Notes: a model not told the origin generated them from the letters alone. 64,000 nucleotides of DNA from Oscillospiraceae bacterium (GCA_018265835.1 JABLYK010000007.1:1-64000); one strand, 5' to 3'. Shown: positions 39,303 through 48,321, counted from the first letter of the stretch. Numbers and translations: made by a program.

Positions 39303-39791
39303 ATGGATCACCGCATGAGCAAAGAAAACTATTATCTCGATATCGCGGACGCGGTGCTCAACCGCTCCACCTGTATGCGCCGGAAGTACGGCGCAATCAT
39401 CGTGAAAAATGATGAAATTCTCTCCACCGGCTACAACGGCGCGCCGCGCGGCCGCGTGAACTGCACCGCGCTTGGTTACTGCAACCGCGAGCAGCTGAAC
39501 ATTCCCAGCGGCCAGCGGTATGAGCTCTGCCGCAGCGTCCACGCCGAGGCCAACGCCATCATCTCCGCCGCCCGGCGCGACATGATCGGCGGCACGCTCT
39601 ATCTCGTCGGGCGCGACGCGAAGACCGGCGCGCTGCTGCACGACACGACCTCCTGCGCCATGTGCCGCCGCATGATTATCAACTCCGGCCTGAAGCGCGT
39701 CGTCAACCGCATCGGCGAGGACGGCATCACCGTCGTCGATGTGCAGGAATGGATTGACCACGACGAGTCGATCCAGCCCAAAGCGGAATGA
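39303..39791 (+). CDS. Deoxycytidylate deaminase (ComEB type)
   Basis: A 162-residue zinc deaminase of the dCMP deaminase family, converting dCMP to dUMP for thymidylate synthesis. The zinc site reads SVHAEANAI (His and catalytic Glu at about 78-80) and TSCAMCRR (cysteines at about 117 and 120). YNGAPRGRVNC is the usual substrate-loop region. A GTG at 39294, with AAAGG four bases upstream, is an alternative start adding three residues. It is monocistronic, with a terminator at 39813-39840. Confidence 0.9.
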   Translation: MDHRMSKENYYLDIADAVLNRSTCMRRKYGAIIVKNDEILSTGYNGAPRGRVNCTALGYCNREQLNIPSGQRYELCRSVHAEANAIISAARRDMIGGTLYLVGRDAKTGALLHDTTSCAMCRRMIINSGLKRVVNRIGEDGITVVDVQEWIDHDESIQPKAE

Positions 39792-39812
39792 GCCATCCGA
39801 ATACCGCACTCA

Positions 39813-39840
39813 CCCGCCCGGAGCGTCTGCTCCGAGCGGG
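39813..39840 (+). terminator. Terminator of the deaminase gene
   Basis: CCCGCCCGGAGC/GCTCCGAGCGGG (one mismatch) with loop GTCT, followed by TTTG. Confidence 0.75.
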
Positions 39841-39901
39841 TTTGCGTTGCACACCTGCACGCAACTGTGCAAAATCGTTCCATTATACCGGCGGCTGTGC
39901 A

Positions 39902-39929
39902 TTGCAAAACGTGCGTGTTGGTTTATGAT
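39902..39929 (+). promoter_or_regulatory. Promoter of the SLH lipase gene
   Basis: -35 TTGCAA, 16 bp, -10 TATGAT, about 60 bp before the start codon. Confidence 0.55.
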
Positions 39930-39987
39930 GCAGGCATCAACTATTTCTGTGGGCGCCCGTGCCCATATCAGGAGGGTTCAATCAACC

Positions 39988-41967
39988 ATGAAAAACAAAA
40001 AGTGGTGCAGAGGACTTTCTCTGTTCCTCGTCATGACCATGCTGCTGTGCATCTCCAGCTTTGCAGTTGACGCCGACACGCCGTCCGAAGCCGTCGAAGC
40101 ACAAACGATTGACAGCACGGAGCTGACGGAAGACGCCGCCGTGGCAATGCTCGCAGCGGACAGCAACCACTACCCGATCGTGCTCGTCCATGGCCTGTTC
40201 GGCTGGGGCGGCAGAGAGATCGCCGGCCTGAACTACTGGGGCGGCACAAGCAGCCTGCGCGACATCCTCAACAGCGCCGGCTACGAGGTCTACACCCCGT
40301 CCATCGGCCCCGTCGCAAGCAACTGGGACAGAGCGTGCGAGCTGTACGCCTATCTGGTTGGCGGCACCGTGGACTACGGCCAGTATCATTCCGCGCAAAA
40401 CGGCCACGCCCGCTACGGGCGCACCTTCCCCGGCGTGCTGCCGGAGCTGAATGACGCCGACAGCGCCCTGAAGATTCACCTCGTCGGCCACAGCATGGGC
40501 GGCGAGACCATCCGTATGCTGGCGCAGCTTCTCGAAAACGGCGATCCGGACGAGGTCAACGCCACCACCGACGGCAGCATCAGCCCGCTGTTCACCGGCG
40601 AGTGCCGCCACTGGATTGAGAGCATCACCACCCTCTGCACGCCGCACGACGGCAGCCAGTACGACACCAAGGTATACCGCAGCATGGAGCCGCTGGTGCA
40701 TCAGTTCGTCGGCATTCTCTCCGCGGCGACCGGCATGAACATCAACGAGCAGAACTTTGGGCTGGACTTCAAGCTGGATCAGTGGGGACTCACGCGGCAG
40801 GCAAACGAGGACTACGCCTCCTATTTCACCCGCGTGATGAACAGCAGCATCTGGGAAGAGCACGTCAATGACCTGAGCATTTATGACCTCGACGTGGACG
40901 GTGCGGCCGTGCTCAACGGCTATGCCAAGGCGCAGGACGACATTTATTACTTCTCCGTCGCGTGCTCAGACACGTACCGCTCCCCGGTTTATCCCTACAA
41001 CTATCTCCCCTATGCGGACATCAACCCCATGATGGTCAAGAGCGCCACGTACATGGGCAGCCACGTCAACTACGCAGTCGGCCATGTGCAGGTCACGCCC
41101 GAGTGGTGGGAGAATGACGGTATCGTGAGCGTTCGCTCCGCCATCGCGCCGCATGAAAACTCCACCGACAAATTCAACATCAACTATGGCACTGCGTCCG
41201 ACGGCACCATCGTGTTCAAGGACAACACGCAGAAGGGTGTTTGGAACTACATCGAAAAGATCGGCCGCACGGATCACATCAACATGGTCGGTCAGCTTCA
41301 GAACAAGGCCATGCTCCAGACTAAGTTCTTCGAGCTTGCCAAGATGCTCGAAAGCATTCCCGTCGAGTCCGGCAGCGGCGCGCAGACACACGTCTGCCCC
41401 GGCGCGCAATTCACCGACATGCCGAACTACACCGACTGGGCGCACGCCGGTCTGGACTACTGCATTGCGAACGGCATGCTGAACGGCACGAGCGCCACCA
41501 CGATCGATCCGGGCAGCGCCACCACCCGCGCGCAGCTCGTCACCATTCTCTGGCGGCAGAACGGCTGCCCGACCCCGACACGTACCTGCTCGTTCGCCGA
41601 CCTGACCCAGAGCTGGTACAAGGACGCGGTCGCCTGGGCGGCGGAAACCGGCATCGTCAACGGACGTGACGCCGCCACCTTCGATCCTGACAGCTGCGTC
41701 AGCCGTCAGGAGATGGCCGCCGTCCTCTACCGCTACGCGCAGAACGTGCTTGGCGAGAGCGTCGCCGACCGGAAAGACATCTCCGCGTTCCCGGATTACG
41801 GCAGCGTATCCGATTACGCCCGCACTCCGATGGCGTGGGCCTATGCCGCCGGTCTTATCAACGGCAACGTGATTGACGGCGTGACCTGTCTTGACCCGTG
41901 GGGCAACGCCACCCGCGCGCAGGTCGCCACCATCCTCATGCGCTTCTGCGAAAACGTCGCAGGCTGA
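39988..41967 (+). CDS. Cell-surface lipase with SLH domains
   Basis: A 659-residue secreted protein. After a signal peptide (about 1-27) comes an alpha/beta-hydrolase of the Geobacillus/staphylococcal lipase family: PIVLVHGLFGWGGREIAGLNYWGG carries the oxyanion region, and VGHSMGGET (serine near 170) is the nucleophile elbow. STTLCTPHDGSQY-like and HVNYAVGHVQV stretches follow the family pattern. Three SLH repeats occupy about 470-655 and should fix the enzyme to the cell wall. Fatty-ester hydrolysis at the surface is the inferred role. GGAGGG precedes the ATG. Confidence 0.92.
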   Translation: MKNKKWCRGLSLFLVMTMLLCISSFAVDADTPSEAVEAQTIDSTELTEDAAVAMLAADSNHYPIVLVHGLFGWGGREIAGLNYWGGTSSLRDILNSAGYEVYTPSIGPVASNWDRACELYAYLVGGTVDYGQYHSAQNGHARYGRTFPGVLPELNDADSALKIHLVGHSMGGETIRMLAQLLENGDPDEVNATTDGSISPLFTGECRHWIESITTLCTPHDGSQYDTKVYRSMEPLVHQFVGILSAATGMNINEQNFGLDFKLDQWGLTRQANEDYASYFTRVMNSSIWEEHVNDLSIYDLDVDGAAVLNGYAKAQDDIYYFSVACSDTYRSPVYPYNYLPYADINPMMVKSATYMGSHVNYAVGHVQVTPEWWENDGIVSVRSAIAPHENSTDKFNINYGTASDGTIVFKDNTQKGVWNYIEKIGRTDHINMVGQLQNKAMLQTKFFELAKMLESIPVESGSGAQTHVCPGAQFTDMPNYTDWAHAGLDYCIANGMLNGTSATTIDPGSATTRAQLVTILWRQNGCPTPTRTCSFADLTQSWYKDAVAWAAETGIVNGRDAATFDPDSCVSRQEMAAVLYRYAQNVLGESVADRKDISAFPDYGSVSDYARTPMAWAYAAGLINGNVIDGVTCLDPWGNATRAQVATILMRFCENVAG

Positions 41968-41983
41968 CCTACAACATCGTGAA

Positions 41984-42015
41984 CCCGCCCGGAGCAGACG
42001 CTCCGGGCGGGTTTT
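41984..42015. terminator. Terminator of the SLH lipase gene
   Basis: Perfect CCCGCCCGGAGC/GCTCCGGGCGGG with loop AGAC and a following TTTT. Nearly the same hairpin as the one at 39813. Confidence 0.92.
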
Positions 42016-42043
42016 GCAATCATATAGGACAACGATCTGAATT

Positions 42044-42643
42044 TCAAAGTCCCAGACCATTAATCCAGTCTGTAATCTCGCTTTGGCTGGCCCCGCTGGA
42101 AAAGCGCTGCCCCTCCTGCCAGTCGCCAGTCCCCGCCATCTCTGCCAGCAGGGTTCCGCTCTGCCCCAAGTCGGAGGACGCCGAGGTGCAAAACGGAATC
42201 ACCGTCTTACCGGTGAAGTCGTTTTCCGTGACGAACTGGTTGACAGGCCATGCGGCAATGCCCCACCAGATGGGATATCCGATGAACACCACATCATAGT
42301 CATCCCAATGCTCCGGGGTGGCCGTCACCAGTTCGATGCTCCGCTGCGCTTCGTTCTCGTGCTCGGCGTTGACCCGGCTGGCGTCATTGGTCCAGTCCAG
42401 ATCCTCGGCGGTGTATTCATCCACCGGCGTCAGTTCAAAGAGGTCGCCGCCCAACGTGCCGGCAATGGTTTGTGCTACAGATTCCGTGTGATTGGTCGCG
42501 GAATAATAAACCACCAGCACCTTCTTGCCGTCTTTGGCAGGTGCTGCGGTGCCTTCTGCATCGTTGGCGGGCGCGCCGCAGGCCGCCAGAGCAATCAGCA
42601 GGGCTGCGGACAAGATCATACAGGTCAATCTTTTCATCATCAT
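42044..42643 (-). CDS. Flavodoxin-like lipoprotein, second copy
   Basis: A 199-residue lipoprotein with a signal ending LAACG (cysteine at about 21), a short linker, and a flavodoxin domain (VLVVYYSATNHTESVA, IGYPIWWGIAAWP, TSASSDLG). It is a paralogue of 15292-15891 with the same domain order and key loops. AAAAAGGAGTGT precedes three adjacent ATG codons; the first was taken. It appears monocistronic. It should bind FMN outside the membrane, and its donor and acceptor are unknown. Confidence 0.87.
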   Translation of the reverse strand: MMMKRLTCMILSAALLIALAACGAPANDAEGTAAPAKDGKKVLVVYYSATNHTESVAQTIAGTLGGDLFELTPVDEYTAEDLDWTNDASRVNAEHENEAQRSIELVTATPEHWDDYDVVFIGYPIWWGIAAWPVNQFVTENDFTGKTVIPFCTSASSDLGQSGTLLAEMAGTGDWQEGQRFSSGASQSEITDWINGLGL

Positions 42644-42751
42644 ACACTCCTTTTTCACTTGCATTGGCTTTCTTCTTTCTTATTGTAACGCAGCAGCCGG
42701 GTCTGGAGAAGTACAGATCTGTTCGCAGAGTATCAACCTTCAGGTTATAGC

Positions 42752-42790
42752 AAAGCCGTCCCCCGCGCGTCTGCGCGGGGGACGGCTTTT
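42752..42790 (-). terminator. Terminator of the feo operon
   Basis: AAAGCCGTCCCCCGCGC/GCGCGGGGGACGGCTTT with loop GTCT. It is about 50 bp beyond the last feo gene on the minus strand and may work in both directions. Confidence 0.85.
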
Positions 42791-42839
42791 GCCTGCCGGA
42801 TTCACTTTAAACTTTCGTAACCACAGGGGGAGCCGAATT

Positions 42840-43013
42840 TTAGTTGGAATCGGATGCATCCGACTCCCGATGGCTGCACTGCATGGCGCAATGCGTGCAG
42901 TCGCCGCCGCAGGAGAGATGCTTTCCCCGCTTTTTGCGGCGGCGCATCGCGCAGACGGCGGCAACCACCAGCGCCGCAACCAGCGCAAGCAGCAGGATAT
43001 CCACAAGATGCAC
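42840..43013 (-). CDS. FeoB-associated cysteine-rich membrane protein
   Basis: A 57-residue protein starting with GTG after a perfect AAGGAGG. One N-terminal membrane helix (about 3-23) is followed by an RRRKKRGK stop-transfer cluster and a cysteine/histidine-rich tail (C35, C39, C42, C46 and His residues between). This matches the small FeoB-associated Cys-rich proteins, which may act as the FeoC-like or metal-relay part of Feo. It lies 12 bp after the feoB stop, at the end of the feoA-feoB operon. Confidence 0.85.
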   Translation of the reverse strand: MHLVDILLLALVAALVVAAVCAMRRRKKRGKHLSCGGDCTHCAMQCSHRESDASDSN

Positions 43014-43025
43014 CGGGGAACCTCC

Positions 43026-45029
43026 TTATACGAACAGCAGCATGGCGTGATACACGATAAACGACACCAGCCACGCAACGCAGCATTGCAGCAGCGCCAC
43101 GCCGGCGGCCTTCCAGCCGGAGCCCAGTTCGCGCCGGACCGCCGTAATGGCCGCGACGCACGGCGTATACAGCAGCGTGAACACCAGGAAGCTCATTGCT
43201 GTGACAGGCGCGAACATCGTGCCCAGCGCAGCGCCCACATCGGACGCGCTGCCGAGCAGTACGCCGAGCGTGGAAACGACGGATTCCTTGGCAACAAACC
43301 CGGAGATCAGCGCCGTGGCCGCACGCCAGTCTCCAAAGCCGAGCGGCGTGAAGATGGGTGCGATCAGCGCGCCGATCATGGCGAGCAGGCTCTCCGTCTG
43401 ATCGGTGACGACGTTGAGCCGGGTGTCAAACGTCTGCAGGAACCAGATGACGATCGTCGCCACGAAAATGACCGTGAACGCACGTTCCAGAAAATCTTTC
43501 GCCTTGTCCCACATCAGAAGCAGCACGCTCTTGAGGCTGGGGAAACGATAGTTCGGCAGCTCCATCACAAACGGCACGGGGTTGCCGCGAAACGCCGTCC
43601 GCCCCAGCACCATGGCGGCGAGAATGCCGACCAGAATGCCCGTGACATATAGCCCGATCATCACCAGCGCCGCGTGTTTGGGGAAAAACGCCGCCGAGAA
43701 CACCCCGTAGATCGGAATTTTCGCGCTGCAGCTCATGAACGGCGTGAGCAGAATCGTCATCTTCCGGTCGCGCTCGGACGAAAGCGTGCGCGTGGCCATG
43801 ATGGCCGGAACGCTGCAGCCAAAGCCGATGAGCATCGGCACAATGCTGCGCCCGGACAGGCCGATTTTGCGCAGAAGCTGATCCATCACGAACGCAACGC
43901 GCGCCATGTAGCCCGTATCCTCCAGAATAGAGAGGAAGAAAAACAGCGTCACGATGATCGGCAAAAACGACAGCACCGTGCCCACGCCGGTGAAGATGCC
44001 GTCCACGATCAGGCTGTGTACCACCGGGTTGATGCCGTAGGCCGTGAGTCCGAGATCGACCACGCCCGTGAGCCAGTCGATGCCCATGGCCAGCCAGTCG
44101 GAAAGAAGCTTCCCGATGACATTGAATGTCAGAAAGAAAATCCCCAGCATGACGGCCAGAAACACCGGAATCGCCGTATACTTCCCGGTCAGGACGCGGT
44201 CGATGCGCTCGCTGCGGCGATGCTCCCGGCTCTCCTGACATTTGACCACGGTCTTGGCGCAGACGCTCTCGATAAACGTGTAGCGCATGTCCGCCAGCGC
44301 GGCGTTGCGATCCAGACCGCACTCGGCCTCCATCTGATCGACCGCGTGCTCCATGGCCTCCAGTTCGTTATCATGTACCTGCAATTTTTCGCGCAGAATG
44401 GGGTCATTTTCGATCAGCTTCGTCGCGGCGAAGCGCACCGGCAGTCCCATCTCCTTCGCGTGATCCTCGATCATGTGGCAGACCGCATGGATGCAGCGGT
44501 GCACGGGGCCGAACGGGCAAAAGTCCGTCACCTGCGGGAGATGACGCTGCTTCGCAGTCTGCACGGCAGTGTCCATCAGCTCCTGCACGCCCTCATTTTT
44601 CACCGCGCTGATCGGCACCACCGGGATGCCCAGCGCCTGCGACAGCGCCTCGACCTCCACCGAGCCGCCGTTGCCGCGCACCTCGTCCATCATGTTCAGC
44701 GCCAGCACCATCGGCGTTTGCAGCTCCATGAGCTGCAGCGTCAGATACAGGTTGCGTTCGATGTTCGTCGCGTCGATGATGTTGATAATGCCGTCCGGCT
44801 TTTCGTCCAGAATGAAGTCGCGCGTAACAATTTCCTCATCCGTATACGGGCGAAACGCATAGATGCCCGGCAAGTCCACAATGGTGCAGTCCCTGTGCGA
44901 GCGCGCCGTGCCGGATTTGCGCTCGACCGTGACGCCGGGGAAATTGCCGACGTGCTGGTTTGAGCCGGTGAGCTGGTTGAAAAGCGTTGTCTTGCCGCAG
45001 TTCTGATTGCCAACCAGAGCAAAGATCAT
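43026..45029 (-). CDS. feoB: Ferrous iron transporter FeoB
   Basis: A 667-residue FeoB with an N-terminal GTPase (ALVGNQNCGKTTLFN, G1; GNFPGVTVE, G2; VDLPG, G3; LNMMDE, G4), a helical linker and a membrane part with two Gate motifs (FGCSVPAIMATR is the first; the second lies in the later half). It moves Fe2+ into the cell. The real start is the ATG at 45029, overlapping the feoA stop (ATGA); the longer frame is a shadow over feoA. The operon promoter carries a DtxR-like dyad. Confidence 0.96.
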   Translation of the reverse strand: MIFALVGNQNCGKTTLFNQLTGSNQHVGNFPGVTVERKSGTARSHRDCTIVDLPGIYAFRPYTDEEIVTRDFILDEKPDGIINIIDATNIERNLYLTLQLMELQTPMVLALNMMDEVRGNGGSVEVEALSQALGIPVVPISAVKNEGVQELMDTAVQTAKQRHLPQVTDFCPFGPVHRCIHAVCHMIEDHAKEMGLPVRFAATKLIENDPILREKLQVHDNELEAMEHAVDQMEAECGLDRNAALADMRYTFIESVCAKTVVKCQESREHRRSERIDRVLTGKYTAIPVFLAVMLGIFFLTFNVIGKLLSDWLAMGIDWLTGVVDLGLTAYGINPVVHSLIVDGIFTGVGTVLSFLPIIVTLFFFLSILEDTGYMARVAFVMDQLLRKIGLSGRSIVPMLIGFGCSVPAIMATRTLSSERDRKMTILLTPFMSCSAKIPIYGVFSAAFFPKHAALVMIGLYVTGILVGILAAMVLGRTAFRGNPVPFVMELPNYRFPSLKSVLLLMWDKAKDFLERAFTVIFVATIVIWFLQTFDTRLNVVTDQTESLLAMIGALIAPIFTPLGFGDWRAATALISGFVAKESVVSTLGVLLGSASDVGAALGTMFAPVTAMSFLVFTLLYTPCVAAITAVRRELGSGWKAAGVALLQCCVAWLVSFIVYHAMLLFV

Positions 45030-45253
45030 GCTTCCACCTCCACCTCGATCTGCTGCGCATCCGACTTTCGGATCGTCAGCGTATAGCCGCGCAGGCGCAG
45101 CTCCAGCGGATCGCCCATCGGCGCCGTTTTCCGCACGAGCACGCGCGTCTTCGGGATCAACCCCATATCCAGAAAGCGGCATCGAAGCGCCCCTTCCCCG
45201 CCCACGCGGGTAATGACGGCTTCCTGTCCAATCGGGAGTTTGTCCAACGTCAT
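45026..45253 (-). CDS. feoA: Ferrous iron transport protein FeoA
   Basis: A 75-residue SH3-like FeoA: LPIGQEAVITRV at the start, RCRFLDMGLIPKTRV, then the final strands ending IEVEVEA. It is thought to modulate FeoB. GGAGG precedes the ATG at 45253; an open stretch upstream crosses the promoter and was rejected. The stop overlaps the feoB start by four bases. Confidence 0.94.
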   Translation of the reverse strand: MTLDKLPIGQEAVITRVGGEGALRCRFLDMGLIPKTRVLVRKTAPMGDPLELRLRGYTLTIRKSDAQQIEVEVEA

Positions 45254-45298
45254 TGCGGCATTCCTCCAATTCTTCTTGAAGTGAGAAATTATTTTATG

Positions 45299-45330
45299 GT
45301 TAGTATAGGCTAACTTTTTCAAAATTGCAA
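45299..45330 (-). promoter_or_regulatory. feo promoter with DtxR/IdeR-like operator
   Basis: Minus-strand -35 TTGCAA, 17 bp, -10 TATACT. The dyad GTTAG-N6-CTAAC (45299-45314) covers the -10 box and resembles the TTAGG-TTAGC/GCTAACCTAA boxes of iron-dependent DtxR/IdeR repressors more than a Fur box. No such regulator is in the window. Confidence 0.65.
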
Positions 45331-45431
45331 CTGTCGGGTTTGACAAAATCCCTAAAAATTCTTGGGAATATTCCGCCGTTTCATTGTATGCCGGAAAATC
45401 AGCCGGCAGCACCGGGAAACGCAATAGAAAG

Positions 45432-45463
45432 AACCGGCTCTCCCCATGCAGGAAAGCCGGTTT
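45432..45463 (-). terminator. Terminator of the pyruvate kinase gene
   Basis: AACCGGCT.TCC/GGA.AGCCGGTT hairpin followed on the minus strand by CTTTCT, 16 bp beyond the stop codon. Confidence 0.75.
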
Positions 45464-45479
45464 GAAATTGGCCGGAATC

Positions 45480-46892
45480 TCAGGCGGATTCCACCTTGAT
45501 CGTATTCGTGTTGCCGCTCTTGCCGTTGATGATGCCGCCGGTGATGATGACCTTGTCGCCCTTTTGAAGCTGCATGACCTCGCGGCTGACCTGCAGCGCG
45601 TGGTAGAACAGCACGTCGGTGGACTCGTACACCTCGCTCATGATCGGCGTAATGCCCCACGAAAGGGCAAGCTGCCGGTAGGCGCGCGCATTCGTCGTCA
45701 GGCCAATGATGTCCGTGGGGCCGCGGAAGCGGGAGATCATACGCGCGGTCTTGCCCGTAATGGAGCAGACGGTGATGACCTTCGCCCCAATGTCGATCGC
45801 CATGCCGCAGGTGGCATGTGAGATCGCGTCGAGCGTATTTTCGATCTCGAACTTGCCCTGAGGGAAGCGCGCAGCGTAGTCGATGTTCTTCTCCGTGCGC
45901 TCGGCGATGCGCGCCATGGCAGCGACGGCTTCGACCGGGTACTCGCCTGCGGCGGTCTCGCCGGAGAGCATGACCGCGCTGCTGCCGTCATAGACGGCAT
46001 TGGCCACGTCGGAGATCTCCGCACGGGTGGGCCGGATGTTGTGCGTCATGGATTCCAGCATCTCTGTTGCGGTGATGCAGCGCTTGCCGAGCCGGCGGCA
46101 CTTTTCGATCAGCAGCTTTTGAATGCCGGGCAGCTCCTCATACGGGATCTCCACGCCCATGTCGCCGCGGCCAATCATGATGCCGTCGCACTCCTTGAAG
46201 ATATCCTCAATGTTGTCAATGCCGGACTGGTTTTCGATCTTGGCGATGATATCAATGTGCTCGCCGCCGTTGGCGCGCAGAAAGTCGCCCAGATCAATCA
46301 GATCCTGCCGGCGTGAGACGAAGGAGCAGGCGACGAAATCGACGTCATTTTTGATGCCAAAGAGCAGGTCGGACTTGTCCTGCTCGCTCAAAAACACCTG
46401 CTTGAGCACCTTGTTCGGAAAGCTCATGCTCTTGCGGTTTGAAAGCTCGCCCCCCGCCGTGACGCGGCAGATCACATCCGTCTCCGTGGTGCGCTCCACG
46501 ACGAAAGACAGCAGGCCGTTGTTGAGCAGCACGACGTCGCCCGCCTCCAGATCCTCCGCCAGTCCCTTGTAGCTCACCGAGACGCGCTCCTGCGTGCCCT
46601 CAACCGGCTCGGTCGTGAAGGTGAACCGATCGCCCTCGTTCAGCATAATCTTACCGCCGGCAAAGGTGCCGATGCGGTATTCCGGGCCCTTGGTGTCCAG
46701 CATCAGGGCCAGCGGCACATGCATGTCCTCGCGGATCTTCTTGAGCGTGTTGATGCGCGTCTGATGCTCCTCATACGTGCCGTGCGAAAAGTTCAGACGC
46801 GCAACGTTCATGCCCGCCTCCACCATCCGGCGGAGCGTCGCTTCGTCGTCGCACGCCGGGCCGATGGTACAAACGATTTTTGTCTTTCTCAT
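45480..46892 (-). CDS. pyk: Pyruvate kinase
   Basis: A 470-residue pyruvate kinase converting PEP and ADP to pyruvate and ATP. MRKTKIVCTIGPA is the family start, NFSHG lies at about 35-39, MLDTKGPE at about 67-74, the active-site lysine in IIAKIENQ at about 217-224, GRGDMGVEIP follows, and MLESM comes after that. It is the short form without the C-terminal PEP-utiliser-like domain that many Bacilli carry. The ATG at 46892 has GGGGGGG nearby as the binding site. Monocistronic. Confidence 0.97.
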   Translation of the reverse strand: MRKTKIVCTIGPACDDEATLRRMVEAGMNVARLNFSHGTYEEHQTRINTLKKIREDMHVPLALMLDTKGPEYRIGTFAGGKIMLNEGDRFTFTTEPVEGTQERVSVSYKGLAEDLEAGDVVLLNNGLLSFVVERTTETDVICRVTAGGELSNRKSMSFPNKVLKQVFLSEQDKSDLLFGIKNDVDFVACSFVSRRQDLIDLGDFLRANGGEHIDIIAKIENQSGIDNIEDIFKECDGIMIGRGDMGVEIPYEELPGIQKLLIEKCRRLGKRCITATEMLESMTHNIRPTRAEISDVANAVYDGSSAVMLSGETAAGEYPVEAVAAMARIAERTEKNIDYAARFPQGKFEIENTLDAISHATCGMAIDIGAKVITVCSITGKTARMISRFRGPTDIIGLTTNARAYRQLALSWGITPIMSEVYESTDVLFYHALQVSREVMQLQKGDKVIITGGIINGKSGNTNTIKVESA

Positions 46893-46963
46893 GTTGAAGT
46901 CCCCCCCTGCCGGCACGCCAACTGCCGCGCCGGTCAATCCCATTTCAAATTGATTGCTCGTTT

Positions 46964-46992
46964 ATCATACCCGTTTTTTCACACATTTGCAA
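46964..46992 (-). promoter_or_regulatory. Promoter of pyk
   Basis: Minus-strand -35 TTGCAA, 17 bp, -10 TATGAT. Confidence 0.65.
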
Positions 46993-47050
46993 TTGTGACA
47001 GAGACAAAAAAGCAGTTTGAAATCCGAATATTTTTTGCGCATCGGGCAGA

Positions 47051-47082
47051 AAAAAGCGCTCCGGGTTCAGGAGCGCTTTTTC
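47051..47082 (-). terminator. Terminator overlapping the SseB-domain stop codon
   Basis: AAAAAGCGCTCC/GGAGCGCTTTTT. The stop codon of the SseB-domain gene lies in the hairpin (47067-47069), so the end of the coding region forms part of the terminator. Confidence 0.8.
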
Positions 47083-48131
47083 TTGGTTTTTTTATTCTGC
47101 CCCCATTTGGAAGTCTCGAACACGTTTTCCCGCTCCGGCGCGGCTGACGGCGTTTCCGGCTCCGGCGCGGACGTCTCCTCGTTTTGTTCCATTTCGGCGG
47201 CGGCCTGCGCCAGACCTTCAAGCATCTGATACTGCATATAGACCGCCTGAATCATTTCCTTCGTGAGCGCAAGGCCAGCGCCGACGTAGGGGTCGAGGAT
47301 CAGGCCCGTATCATTCGAGTTCAGGATCAGCGGCGCGTAGTCCTTCAGATACAGCTCCACGCTGCCAAAGGCGCGCCACTTTGCAAGCTGCGCGCGATCC
47401 GTAAACGCAAGAAAGAACGTTTTTCCGTCATTCGAGCGCGCCTTGCCAAACTGCAGGTGCTGGCCGTCATCGGGCACGCCGTCCTTCTGCTCCGGACGCT
47501 GTGCCGGGAAAATCAGCGGTGCGGTCGTCATAATGGCGGCGAGCTTCTGCATGTTCTCCTGCGAGCCGTCCGTCTTGCAGTTCATGATCGCCTCACGCAG
47601 GGACTGCGCCATAGCGCTGTTCAGGTCCTCCGCCAGAGAGCGAACCTCAAACTCGATATGGAACTGCTGATACGTCACGCGCAGCAGCTCGATGGCGCCC
47701 TGAATCTCGTCAATCGGTTCGAGCGTATTCTGGTTTGCCGCGACCACGAACAGCCACGGGGTCCCATTTCCGCTCCGCTCCACCGCGCCGGAGGCAAGCA
47801 TTTCCTCCAGCTGCGTTTGCAGGCATAGCGCAATGCAGTACGGCCGCTCCGAAGTCGCAGTGACTGCGACAGCAACCGCCTCGTCGCCGAACTTGCTCGG
47901 CAATTTGGACACTTCCAAAACATACTTCTTGCCAAGCTCATACGCGGCTTCCGCCTTGTGCGCAGCACGCTCCTCGTCCGTAAGCATGGCGTCCTCGTCC
48001 GGCTCGGTATAAAGCCCGGACTCCATCAACTCGTGAATCGCCTTCCGGCGAATCTCCTGAACGCCGCGAAGCTGGAACTTCCGCTCCGGATTCTGCGCGA
48101 GATGCTCGTATAATTCATTGAAACTGCTCAT
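47067..48131 (-). CDS. SseB-domain protein
   Basis: A 354-residue protein with an SseB N-terminal-type domain in its second half (about 195-300, APLIFPAQRPEQ through SVELYLKDYAPLILNSNDTGLILDP). The first 190 residues contain a region GDEAVAVAVTATSERPYCIALCLQTQLEEML that I cannot assign. The C-terminus is an acidic, proline-rich tail ending in KKTKKKRS. SseB domains are linked to serine sensitivity and type III-like contexts in other bacteria, but their activity is unknown. GGGAGGG precedes the ATG. A long structured leader precedes it (48152-48277). Confidence 0.8.
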   Translation of the reverse strand: MSSFNELYEHLAQNPERKFQLRGVQEIRRKAIHELMESGLYTEPDEDAMLTDEERAAHKAEAAYELGKKYVLEVSKLPSKFGDEAVAVAVTATSERPYCIALCLQTQLEEMLASGAVERSGNGTPWLFVVAANQNTLEPIDEIQGAIELLRVTYQQFHIEFEVRSLAEDLNSAMAQSLREAIMNCKTDGSQENMQKLAAIMTTAPLIFPAQRPEQKDGVPDDGQHLQFGKARSNDGKTFFLAFTDRAQLAKWRAFGSVELYLKDYAPLILNSNDTGLILDPYVGAGLALTKEMIQAVYMQYQMLEGLAQAAAEMEQNEETSAPEPETPSAAPERENVFETSKWGQNKKTKKKRS

Positions 48132-48151
48132 ACTTTTCCCTCCCATGATTC

Positions 48152-48277
48152 AAAAAACAGGGACACCGTCAGCCCATACGCGATGCATCCCTGTTTTTTG
48201 TTTGCGGCAGTTCCTGCCGCGCGCTGTGGCATCCGGACGCTCCGTCACAGTCGTGGTCAAGAACCGCCGGATGCATC
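48152..48277 (-). promoter_or_regulatory. Possible leader attenuator of the SseB-domain gene
   Basis: The minus-strand leader of about 155 nt contains a stem GCATCCGG/CCGGATGC (48229-48236 with 48267-48274), a GCGGCAG/CTGCCGC hairpin, and a terminator-like hairpin AAAAAACAGGGA/TCCCTGTTTTTT (48188-48199 with 48152-48163) right before the ribosome binding site. GATGCATCC at 48269-48277 can also pair, over nine bases, with GGATGCATC at 48182-48190, which would disturb both the first stem and the terminator. This looks like a switch; the ligand is unknown and no known riboswitch class was matched. Confidence 0.45.
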
Positions 48278-48292
48278 ATTTTGTTAAAACAT

Positions 48293-48321
48293 ATACTATA
48301 GGAGTACTCAACAAAAGTCAA
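48293..48321 (-). promoter_or_regulatory. Promoter of the SseB-domain gene
   Basis: Minus-strand -35 TTGACT, 17 bp, -10 TAGTAT. Predicted start near 48286. Confidence 0.65.
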
